Origin: JBCCSZ01 sp039199225
GTDB lineage: Bacteria; Bacteroidota; Bacteroidia; Chitinophagales; Saprospiraceae
Reading direction: 5' to 3'
DNA length: 36,900 bases
Assembly (NCBI GenBank): GCA_039199225.1
Contig: JBCCSZ010000027.1
Location: 1-36,900 of the forward strand
Shown: one piece after another, positions 7,909 through 14,031 of the stretch
Layout of the letters: every line of letters begins with the position of its first letter
How positions within the stretch are numbered: the first letter of the stretch is position 1
The notes under the pieces: model-generated
Told to the model about the DNA's origin: nothing
What the model saw: only the letters and a program-made list of their open reading frames with translations
The model's database searches: none
Translations under genes and position numbers: made by a program

Positions 7909-9102
7909 ATGAGTAATAAAATTTACTTGGATTACAATGCGACAACACCTTGCGATCCCAAGGTGGTAGATGCTATGCTCCCCTATTTCTACGATCATCC
8001 TGGCAATGCCGCCAGTCGCAACCACGCCTTTGGCTGGGTAGCCGAAGAAGCCGTTGACAAGGCTCGTACGCAATTGGCCGATTTACTTCAGGTAGATACC
8101 AAAGAGCTGGTTTTCACCTCGGGTGCCACCGAAGCCATCAACCTGGCCATCAAAGGGGTTTTTGAGATGTACCACCGAAAGGGCAAGCACATCATCACGG
8201 TCGAGACCGAACACAAGGCTGTACTGGATACTTGCCGCAAAATCGAAAAGTTAGGTGGCGAGGTCACCTACCTGCCCGTCAATCAAGAAGGACACATCGA
8301 CCTACAACAGTTGAGGGAAGCCATTCGGGATACGACCTTGCTGGTATCGGTCATGTGGGCCAATAATGAAACAGGGCTGATTCATCCGATGAAAGCCATT
8401 GGGGAGATTTGTAGAGAAAAAGGAGTACTCTTTTTCAGTGATGCGACCCAGGCTGTGGGAAAAATTCCTGCTTTTCCCAAGGAATGTGGTGTCCATCTGA
8501 TGGCCTGCAGCGCGCACAAGCTCTATGGTCCAAAAGGTGTTGGTGCCTTGTTTGTCAACCGACGCAGCCCCAGGGTAAAGCTCAACGCGCAGTTGGACGG
8601 TGGTGGCCACGAAAACGGCATGCGTTCGGGAACGCTGAATGTGCCGGCGATTGTAGGGTTCGGGCAGGCAGCCGCGATAGCGGCAAAACAAATGGCACAG
8701 GAGGCCCAACGCCTTGCACCACTGCGAGATCGACTGGAAACTCAGCTGCTGGCCTTACTCGAAGAAGTGCAGGTCAACGGCAGTACAACAGACCGCTTGC
8801 CCCATGTCAGCAACCTTTCCTTTCGATTTGTGGAAAGCGAAGCACTGCTGATGACTTTTAACCAACAAATCGCTGTTTCGACGGGCTCTGCTTGCACCTC
8901 AGCATCGCTCGATCCGTCACATGTACTTTTAGCCATGGGCCTATCGGACGATCTTGCCCATGCGTCCATCCGCTTCAGCCTCGGTCGGTTCACCAGTGAG
9001 GCAGAAGTCGAAGAGACCATTCGCCAATTAGTCAGGGGGGTCGAACAGATGCGCGCCATCAGCCCGGTTTGGGAGATGTTCAAAGAAGGGCGGTTGGATT
9101 GA
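7909..9102 (+). CDS. Cysteine desulfurase, IscS/NifS family
   Basis: This 397-residue PLP enzyme removes sulfur from cysteine for Fe-S cluster and other sulfur pathways. Key features are Y-L-D-Y-N-A-T-T-P at the N-terminus, T-S-G-A-T-E-A-I-N at 70-78, E-T-E-H-K-A-V at 99-105 (ring-stacking His), S-D-A-T-Q-A-V at 177-183 (PLP Asp), and S-A-H-K-L-Y-G-P-K-G at 201-210 with the Schiff-base Lys204. The catalytic cysteine loop is S-T-G-S-A-C-T-S-A-S with Cys329. The length and the T-S-A-S loop suggest an IscS-like class I enzyme. No iscU or sufE gene is adjacent, so the acceptor is unknown. The gene is divergent from mutA and ends 11 bp before the convergent HExxH-protein gene. Confidence 0.95.
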   Translation: MSNKIYLDYNATTPCDPKVVDAMLPYFYDHPGNAASRNHAFGWVAEEAVDKARTQLADLLQVDTKELVFTSGATEAINLAIKGVFEMYHRKGKHIITVETEHKAVLDTCRKIEKLGGEVTYLPVNQEGHIDLQQLREAIRDTTLLVSVMWANNETGLIHPMKAIGEICREKGVLFFSDATQAVGKIPAFPKECGVHLMACSAHKLYGPKGVGALFVNRRSPRVKLNAQLDGGGHENGMRSGTLNVPAIVGFGQAAAIAAKQMAQEAQRLAPLRDRLETQLLALLEEVQVNGSTTDRLPHVSNLSFRFVESEALLMTFNQQIAVSTGSACTSASLDPSHVLLAMGLSDDLAHASIRFSLGRFTSEAEVEETIRQLVRGVEQMRAISPVWEMFKEGRLD

Positions 9103-9113
9103 ACGATGGCAGT

Positions 9114-9989
9114 TTATCGGACCACTGCTCTCTTGGTGGCAAAATGCTCCGCCTCGAACTCAAACCAATTTCTGTAGTAGGTATCGAAATCTTCTTTGAC
9201 AATCAACAGGACTGTCGACCAGATGGGCAGGTGAAAATCGTAATATATAAACTTGTTCGTCGCTCTAAAGAAAGATGTTTTTTCTATCCACTTTTGAAGT
9301 GGCTTATCAAAAAAGGAATTCAGTCCTACGTAATCGTCGTACTGCAGAACGTGTATGAATTCGTGTGCAAACAATTCATAATTGTCCAACTCTCTTTTAT
9401 CGTAAGCCATTGATCCAGCGAGGACGTATCCGGCAAATAGGTCTCCAAATATGCGTATCGATCCATCGGATAGAAAGACGGGCGCACCGGATTGGAAGCT
9501 TGTTTTAAAATCAAAACGCCCCTTCGTCGACATCCAAATCATCCCGTATAAGGCACCAGGAGCCACCTTCACAGAGGGCTTGAAGGCATTGCGCTTGTCT
9601 ATTTCAAATCTGATTGGGCCGTAGTTGATGTGGAAAGACTCCCAGAAATTTCTATTCGAAGCAGCGTTCTCTGTAATGGAGGCAGCGACAGATTGGGTAA
9701 TTCTCGCCCACCATCCGTAGGAGAGCTTTTCCTTTTTTGCAATTTGATAGGTCAGATTTTTCGCTTGGTAGTTGATAAAACCTCCCAGGAGCCCCTGCCC
9801 CGTTCCCTTGAGAAAAACCTTCCAGCCATTTTCATCCTTGCCTTTGTTGATCAGCGCTCCAACACCACCGATTATGCCACCAATCGCAACGTTGTAGACA
9901 AACAGCTGATTCTTTTGCTTTTGATATGATTGCGCGAGTAGTTGCTCTTGTGGCAACAAAAAAACAAGCACCAATATCAAATACTTCAT
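9114..9989 (-). CDS. Secreted protein with an HExxH zinc-protease-like motif
   Basis: This 291-residue protein has a signal peptide (residues 1-20, ending L-L-A-Q). Two Gly-rich hydrophobic stretches, 36-50 and 61-72, could insert in or lie against a membrane. The C-terminal half carries F-A-H-E-F-I-H-V-L-Q: H209 and H213 are the two histidines and E210 the general base of a HExxH metalloprotease motif. The later E-F-E-A-E-H-F-A segment (278-284) could supply the third, glutamate zinc ligand of a gluzincin. The H-E-x-x-H-V-x-Q form resembles the domain found in DUF4157-type proteins. Whether it is an active peptidase is inference. It lies at the end of a leftward gene group after a 131-bp gap and converges with the cysteine desulfurase gene. 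Confidence 0.75.
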   Translation of the reverse strand: MKYLILVLVFLLPQEQLLAQSYQKQKNQLFVYNVAIGGIIGGVGALINKGKDENGWKVFLKGTGQGLLGGFINYQAKNLTYQIAKKEKLSYGWWARITQSVAASITENAASNRNFWESFHINYGPIRFEIDKRNAFKPSVKVAPGALYGMIWMSTKGRFDFKTSFQSGAPVFLSDGSIRIFGDLFAGYVLAGSMAYDKRELDNYELFAHEFIHVLQYDDYVGLNSFFDKPLQKWIEKTSFFRATNKFIYYDFHLPIWSTVLLIVKEDFDTYYRNWFEFEAEHFATKRAVVR

Positions 9990-10016
9990 ATTTTTCTCTT
10001 TTCAATTTAAACTCAC

Positions 10017-10085
10017 TTACGGCACGAGACTGCCCGAAGGAAAATACAGTTTTTTAAGTCCCTTCGCACGGCTCTGAAACCGTAA
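10017..10085. other. Nested inverted repeats in the gap before the HExxH gene
   Basis: TTACGG (10017-10022) pairs with CCGTAA (10080-10085), and CGAAGG (10035-10040) pairs with CCTTCG (10061-10066), with GCC/GGC (10032-10034 / 10070-10072) between them. The element lies upstream of the HExxH gene on the minus strand, so it could fold in that gene's 5' leader or end the VOC transcript. Confidence 0.35.
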
Positions 10086-10120
10086 AGATTGTTAGCTGAC
10101 CAATCCACTTTATTTGTTGA

Positions 10121-10564
10121 TTAATCCCACGCCTGCAATTCGATCAAATTACCTTCCGGATCCCTGGCGTAGACGAACGTTAGTCGGCCGACTCCTGGAA
10201 CCTTTCTCACGGTGACTTCACCATTTGCTGTACCACCATTCTTTTGGATGAGCGCCAAAGTTTCAGAAACACTTTCAACCTCAAATGCTATGTGCGCAAA
10301 TCCCCTTTTATTAGGGGGAATAGGCCCTTGATCCTTTATGACAGCATATTGATATATCTCAAGCGTCGGTCCCGTCGGTCCATGCCCGGGCAGTAGTAGG
10401 TGCGCCCCTTCCAGTTGCGCATTCACCAAGCCAGTTCCTTTGTCTAGCCATTGACCGGATTGATGTCTTACAGGTGGAACGAGTTTGCATTGAAAGGTAT
10501 TGATGTAAAAATCAACCAATTGCTTCCAATTTTTACAAATAATGTTGGTGTGTGCAAACCGCAT
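10121..10564 (-). CDS. VOC-family (glyoxalase/bleomycin-resistance fold) protein
   Basis: This 147-residue protein has the paired beta-alpha-beta-beta-beta modules of the vicinal-oxygen-chelate superfamily, whose members bind a metal and act on small carbonyl, thiol or dioxygen substrates. Likely ligands are His5 in F-A-H-T-N-I, Glu in L-E-I-Y-Q-Y, His in G-F-A-H-I-A-F-E-V and the terminal Glu in G-N-L-I-E-L-Q. The order H, E, H, E matches the family. The substrate cannot be assigned. It is the last gene of a tight leftward run: cupin ends 14 bp upstream, then OsmC and MarR, which suggests a role in detoxifying reactive compounds. Confidence 0.9.
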   Translation of the reverse strand: MRFAHTNIICKNWKQLVDFYINTFQCKLVPPVRHQSGQWLDKGTGLVNAQLEGAHLLLPGHGPTGPTLEIYQYAVIKDQGPIPPNKRGFAHIAFEVESVSETLALIQKNGGTANGEVTVRKVPGVGRLTFVYARDPEGNLIELQAWD

Positions 10565-10579
10565 AATAGGGATTCTAAC

Positions 10580-10945
10580 TTACAGCGTCTCCAAATCTGA
10601 CTTTGTCAAATCATTGATTACATCACCTGTATTGAGGGTAGAAGCTGGCTCAAACAGCATCACTTGTACTTCCTCCGGCGCATAAGGTTTATGCTTTGTT
10701 CCCTTGGGGATGATGACAAATTCGCCAGGTTTTAAGTGCAAGGTTTTATTTTCCAATTCAATGAATAACTCCCCGGCAATAACGTAAAATAGTTCGTCTT
10801 CCTTTTCATGTTCGTGCATGACAAAAGCTCCCTTAAATTTGGCTAGTTTGACCAGCTGACCATTCAGCTTTCCAACAATTTTGGGCGACCAATATTCATC
10901 AAAGGTGCTAAATTTTTGAGACGGATTGACCTTGTTGATTTCCAT
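10580..10945 (-). CDS. Single-domain cupin protein
   Basis: This 121-residue small beta-barrel has both cupin motifs. Motif 1 is M-H-E-H-E-K-E-D-E-L-F-Y-V-I-A-G (residues about 43-58), with two His and a Glu as metal ligands. Motif 2 is L-K-P-G-E-F-V-I-I-P-K-G-T-K-H (about 71-85), with the fourth ligand His. Such proteins bind a divalent metal and act as dioxygenases, isomerases or sensors; the reaction here is unknown. It starts 10 bp after OsmC ends and finishes 14 bp before VOC begins, so it almost certainly shares their message. Confidence 0.9.
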   Translation of the reverse strand: MEINKVNPSQKFSTFDEYWSPKIVGKLNGQLVKLAKFKGAFVMHEHEKEDELFYVIAGELFIELENKTLHLKPGEFVIIPKGTKHKPYAPEEVQVMLFEPASTLNTGDVINDLTKSDLETL

Positions 10946-10955
10946 GAGGATTGGT

Positions 10956-11435
10956 TTAAGAATTCGTAACTACTTTTATAGAAGGCTTATGAGCAATAAC
11001 AAAGTTGCAGGAGTTGGCAATAAAACACATTTGGTTGGCCTCTTCGTGCAGTTGCTTGGCTTTTTCAACTTTATCGGCATCTGCAATCTCTACCTCGGGG
11101 TGGAGCGTCACCGCCGTAAATCGACCACTGCCATTTTTAGCTTCTTCCATCGTCCCGCTTGCATCATCCGAATAGGCAACCACTTCGATTTTATGGACTG
11201 TACACAGATGCAGGTACCAAAGCATGTGACAGGCAGACAACGAGGACAAAAACAGCTCCTCGGGATTGTATTTAGAAGAATCACCTCTAAAGGATGGATC
11301 GGATGAAGCCAGTAAATCTGCATACTTACCTTCGATGTGTATCGTATGCGCTCTGCTGTAGGCGCTGTAGGTCTGTGTCCCTTGCCCGAGGTTGCCCGTC
11401 CACTGAATTTTTGCTTTGTAGTGATGCTGTTTCAT
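10956..11435 (-). CDS. OsmC/Ohr-family peroxidase
   Basis: This 159-residue protein belongs to the OsmC family of thiol peroxidases, which reduce organic hydroperoxides in the cytoplasm using two cysteines. Cys69 lies in S-S-L-S-A-C-H-M, the usual first catalytic position. Cys137 and Cys143 lie in Q-M-C-F-I-A-N-S-C, where the second catalytic cysteine is expected; the extra cysteine is unusual. N-terminal beta strands with W-T-G-N-L-G-Q-G-T and H-x-I-E-G-K fit the fold, and P-E-E-L-F-L is the conserved helix start. Its ATG overlaps the MarR stop by 4 bp, so translation is probably coupled and this regulator likely controls it. Confidence 0.93.
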   Translation of the reverse strand: MKQHHYKAKIQWTGNLGQGTQTYSAYSRAHTIHIEGKYADLLASSDPSFRGDSSKYNPEELFLSSLSACHMLWYLHLCTVHKIEVVAYSDDASGTMEEAKNGSGRFTAVTLHPEVEIADADKVEKAKQLHEEANQMCFIANSCNFVIAHKPSIKVVTNS

Positions 11436-11923
11436 TGATTTACTTCTTTTAGTCTTAAAGCGATGCGCTCCCCAAAAGAGGAGGCTGAGAGATTGGTTTC
11501 CAGCCTTTCCAAATGTTCCATAATAGCCGTATCCTGCTCTAGCAATTCCAACATCACCTCTTTACCTATCTCCCAAATCTTGGTAAATAGCGGCATGCTG
11601 TCTTCCGCTTTTTTGCTGAGCTTAAAGATCGTCTTTCTTTTATCGGTGGCAGACTTTTCGCTTTGGAGATAGCCCCTTGCCACCATCTTATTGGTCATCG
11701 TAATCACTGATTGGTGGGTGAATCTGAGCCTGTTTGCTATATCCATTACAGATACATTGGGTTGCTCCTGAACGATCCAAAGGACTAAATACCAATTCGG
11801 TTCCGTGTCAATACCCAGCTTTCGATACATTGAGCGCAAACTATGGGTCATCTTATCACTGATGCGCTTCAATCGAGTATCGAGGTTTGCATACCCTAAA
11901 TGCCGGACTAAATCATTGCTCAT
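11432..11923 (-). CDS. MarR-family transcriptional regulator
   Basis: This 163-residue protein has the MarR winged helix fold: dimerisation helices at both ends and a central helix-turn-helix, S-V-M-D-I-A-N-R-L...F-T-H-Q-S-V-I-T-M-T-N-K-M (residues about 57-82). The wing with D-K-R-K-T-I-F follows (about 93-101), with the Asp-x-Arg pattern of the family. It contains no cysteine at all, so it cannot use the Cys-oxidation switch of OhrR even though its operon partner is an OsmC/Ohr enzyme. A small-molecule ligand is more likely. It leads OsmC, cupin and VOC in one leftward run with a 4-bp overlap, and follows a small membrane-protein gene by 66 bp. The 38-bp palindrome at 12282-12319 is a candidate operator for it. 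Confidence 0.92.
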   Translation of the reverse strand: MSNDLVRHLGYANLDTRLKRISDKMTHSLRSMYRKLGIDTEPNWYLVLWIVQEQPNVSVMDIANRLRFTHQSVITMTNKMVARGYLQSEKSATDKRKTIFKLSKKAEDSMPLFTKIWEIGKEVMLELLEQDTAIMEHLERLETNLSASSFGERIALRLKEVNQ

Positions 11924-11989
11924 GTGGTCGTTTTAGATACATCTGAAAGTTTACAAAAGCTGTAGCACATTTATGCCAAAAATCTCATC

Positions 11990-12181
11990 TCAAGGAGGTG
12001 CCTTCTCGGCTTTCCGCATACTGTAGTAGCTCATAAAAAAGGAGGCAGTCATAATCAACCACTCAAATCTAAACAGCCAAATACTCCCAAGAAAAGAACC
12101 TGGCTCCGATTCCAAAAGAGAGCCGACAAATACAATTCCTGTTAATATTCCAACTATCAGATACCAATTTTTCTTGTTCAT
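11990..12181 (-). CDS. Small two-helix membrane protein, unknown function
   Basis: This 63-residue protein has a Lys-rich start (M-N-K-K-N-W), a first hydrophobic helix (about 7-21), a polar loop with E-S-E-P-G-S, a second hydrophobic helix (about 31-50), and a basic tail (R-K-A-E-K-A-P-P). It would sit in the inner membrane. I do not recognise a family. It precedes the MarR gene by 66 bp on the same strand. A perfect -7 box at 12268-12275, next to the 38-bp palindrome, could drive it and the following genes with a leader of about 80 nt. Confidence 0.7.
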   Translation of the reverse strand: MNKKNWYLIVGILTGIVFVGSLLESEPGSFLGSIWLFRFEWLIMTASFFMSYYSMRKAEKAPP

Positions 12182-12267
12182 AAGCTATGTTTATTTCCTT
12201 CCCCTCTTTGGGTTGAATGACCAGAGGTGCAAACCAGCTACAAGACAGAACATCCCTGAGCGGAGTA

Positions 12268-12275
12268 CAAAAATA
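12268..12275 (-). promoter_or_regulatory. -7 promoter element for the leftward small membrane protein/MarR run
   Basis: On the minus strand this reads TATTTTTG, a perfect match to TAnnTTTG. The region where the -33 element should be (12295-12300) falls inside the palindrome and is not TTTG-like, so the promoter may depend on, or be blocked by, a protein bound there. Confidence 0.5.
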
Positions 12276-12281
12276 AGGAAT

Positions 12282-12319
12282 AATATTTAATTACGCAGTT
12301 AACTGCGTAATTAAATATT
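12282..12319. repeat. 38-bp perfect palindrome in a divergent regulatory region
   Basis: All 19 positions on each side of the centre (between 12300 and 12301) are complementary. The half-site reads AATATTTAATTACGCAGTT and its exact complement follows with no spacer. It lies 6 bp upstream of a perfect -7 box for the leftward MarR-group transcript and 78 bp before the rightward PrpR/RamB-like regulator. A dimeric or tetrameric repressor site is the best guess; the RNA would also fold into a 17-18 bp hairpin. Confidence 0.85.
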
Positions 12320-12397
12320 GCTTTCAAGTCTAGCTTTCCGTTTAAGGACTTTTGTGAATGAGTCGCAACTTGGGGTAAATAATTGTATTTTCACCCC

Positions 12398-13891
12398 ATG
12401 GCAGTTGCAAAGAATCAGAATGATCGCATCATCTTTGGCCTGAAAGTCAAGCAGTTACGACAGGCAAAGGGGCTCTCCTTTTCCGACTTGTCAAAGGGGT
12501 GTGGGCTGTCAATCTCTTACTTGAATGAGATTGAGAAGGGCAAGAAGTATCCCAAGGTGGATAAAATCCGCGACCTTGCAAAGGCATTGGATACGGCTGA
12601 AGAAGAATTGACCGACTTAAAGTTGAGTGGCTCCCTAGCGCCCGTCGGCGATCTGCTGCGCTCCAACTTCCTCAACGAATTGCCGCTCGACCTGTTTGGA
12701 ATAGAGCTGGCAAAGGTTATTGAAATCATCGCCAATGCGCCCCTTCGCGTAGGTGCTTTCATCTCTACCCTGGTCGATCTGTCCCGCAACTTTTCACTGC
12801 GCGAGGAAAATTTCTACCACGGCGCCCTTCGTTCTTACCAGGAGATGCACTACAACTATTTCGAAAGCATCGAAGAGGCTGCCTTGCGCTTTTCAGCTCA
12901 GTACAAAATCCCTACAGATGGTTCGGTCTCTGTGCATTTGCTCGCAGATATTTTGCAGGAATGCTTCGGCTACAAAATCATCGAAAACGGCTTGGTCGCT
13001 TATCCCGAACTCCACCATCTGCGCTCGGTATTCGTTCCACGCAAAAAACGCCTGCTACTCAATGAAGGACTGAATGAAATTCAGCAGGCTTTTCAATACG
13101 CCAAAGAGCTGGGCTTCCAATTTTTGGAGCTGAAAGAACGCGCCTCTTCCTCTTCGCTGGTCAAGGTCAATTCTTTCGAGGAAGTACTCAATCATTTCAA
13201 GGCGGCTTATTTTGGTGTGGCCATATTAATCAACCGCGACTCTTTCATCGTCGACCTACAGTCTTTCTTCGGCCAAGCCAAGTGGGATGGACAGGCTTTC
13301 CTCAGCTTGATGAATAAATACCACGCCTCTCCCGAAATGCTTTTCCAACGTCTCACCAACATCATTCCGGAGTTTTTTGGCCTTGAGCAGATGTTTTTTC
13401 TGCGTTTTAAGCACGACCCCGAGACGGATGACTTTCAGATAGACAAAGAGCTGCACCTCAACAGGCGCCACCATCCGCATGGCAACCAGATCAATGAGCA
13501 CTACTGCCGCCGATGGATGTCTCTTTTGTTGCTCAAAGACCTCCACCAGATGCAGTCGGAAGGAAAGTATGCCGGCACCATTGTAGGCGCCCAGCGTTCT
13601 CGCTATTTTGGGACGGAGGACGAATACCTCTGCCTTACCCTGGCCAGACCGGGGGCTCCGACACCGAATAAAAACGTCAGTGTCACCCTGGGTTTTCTCA
13701 TCAACCAGGAATTGAAGTCGACCATCAACTTTTGGAACGATCCGGCCTTGAACCAACGAGAAGTACACACCACCTGCGAACGTTGCCCAATTGAGGATTG
13801 CCACGAGCGAGCGCAGCCAGCCCTCATCATAGAAAAACGCAACCGCCGCCGCAAGGTGGAGGAAGCCATCCGTCAAATCATAGGTGATTAA
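12398..13891 (+). CDS. XRE-family regulator with short-chain acyl-CoA sensor domain (PrpR/RamB/ScfR-like)
   Basis: This 497-residue protein has an N-terminal XRE helix-turn-helix (residues about 12-65: L-R-Q-A-K-G-L-S-F-S-D-L-S...I-S-Y-L-N-E-I-E-K-G-K-K-Y-P). A long middle region follows where IrrE-like (M78) domains lie, and a C-terminal domain ends with H-T-T-C-E-R-C-P-I-E-D-C-H-E-R-A-Q-P. That three-cysteine ending is characteristic of the short-chain fatty-acyl regulators such as mycobacterial PrpR and corynebacterial RamB, which control propionate and acetate metabolism. Where a peptidase would have HExxH there is Q-Q-A-F-Q-Y-A-K-E-L-G, so it is not a protease. The start is the ATG at 12398 rather than a TTG at 12383. 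Given the methylmalonyl-CoA mutase genes nearby, control of propionyl/methylmalonyl-CoA metabolism is a fair inference. Confidence 0.85.
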   Translation: MAVAKNQNDRIIFGLKVKQLRQAKGLSFSDLSKGCGLSISYLNEIEKGKKYPKVDKIRDLAKALDTAEEELTDLKLSGSLAPVGDLLRSNFLNELPLDLFGIELAKVIEIIANAPLRVGAFISTLVDLSRNFSLREENFYHGALRSYQEMHYNYFESIEEAALRFSAQYKIPTDGSVSVHLLADILQECFGYKIIENGLVAYPELHHLRSVFVPRKKRLLLNEGLNEIQQAFQYAKELGFQFLELKERASSSSLVKVNSFEEVLNHFKAAYFGVAILINRDSFIVDLQSFFGQAKWDGQAFLSLMNKYHASPEMLFQRLTNIIPEFFGLEQMFFLRFKHDPETDDFQIDKELHLNRRHHPHGNQINEHYCRRWMSLLLLKDLHQMQSEGKYAGTIVGAQRSRYFGTEDEYLCLTLARPGAPTPNKNVSVTLGFLINQELKSTINFWNDPALNQREVHTTCERCPIEDCHERAQPALIIEKRNRRRKVEEAIRQIIGD

Positions 13892-13980
13892 ACAAATTCC
13901 CTCCTGTGTCGAAGAATCAACCCATTTCATCCTTTTTCCTGGTCGAAACCCCTTAACTTGATGCATTTATGAATATCTTT

Positions 13981-14013
13981 AAGGTGAATTTGTCATTGAC
14001 TTTGTTTCACCTT
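13981..14013. promoter_or_regulatory. Inverted repeat upstream of the dipeptidyl peptidase gene
   Basis: AAGGTGAA (13981-13988) is matched exactly by TTCACCTT (14006-14013) with 17 nt between. It lies after the PrpR-like regulator's stop and 18 bp before the preferred DPP ATG at 14032. It could end the upstream transcript or serve as an operator. TATCTTTA just before it (13974-13981) is a seven-of-eight -7 box. Confidence 0.4.
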
Positions 14014-14031
14014 CCAAATGCTCTAGTACTC

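Noticed and set aside
11432..11923. Assigning the MarR protein as OhrR because OsmC follows
   Set aside because: It has no cysteine, which OhrR needs for peroxide sensing.
13256..13966. A 236-codon minus-strand frame across the end of the PrpR-like regulator
   Set aside because: It is antisense to the Cys-rich family-specific C-terminus of a real gene and has no domain of its own.
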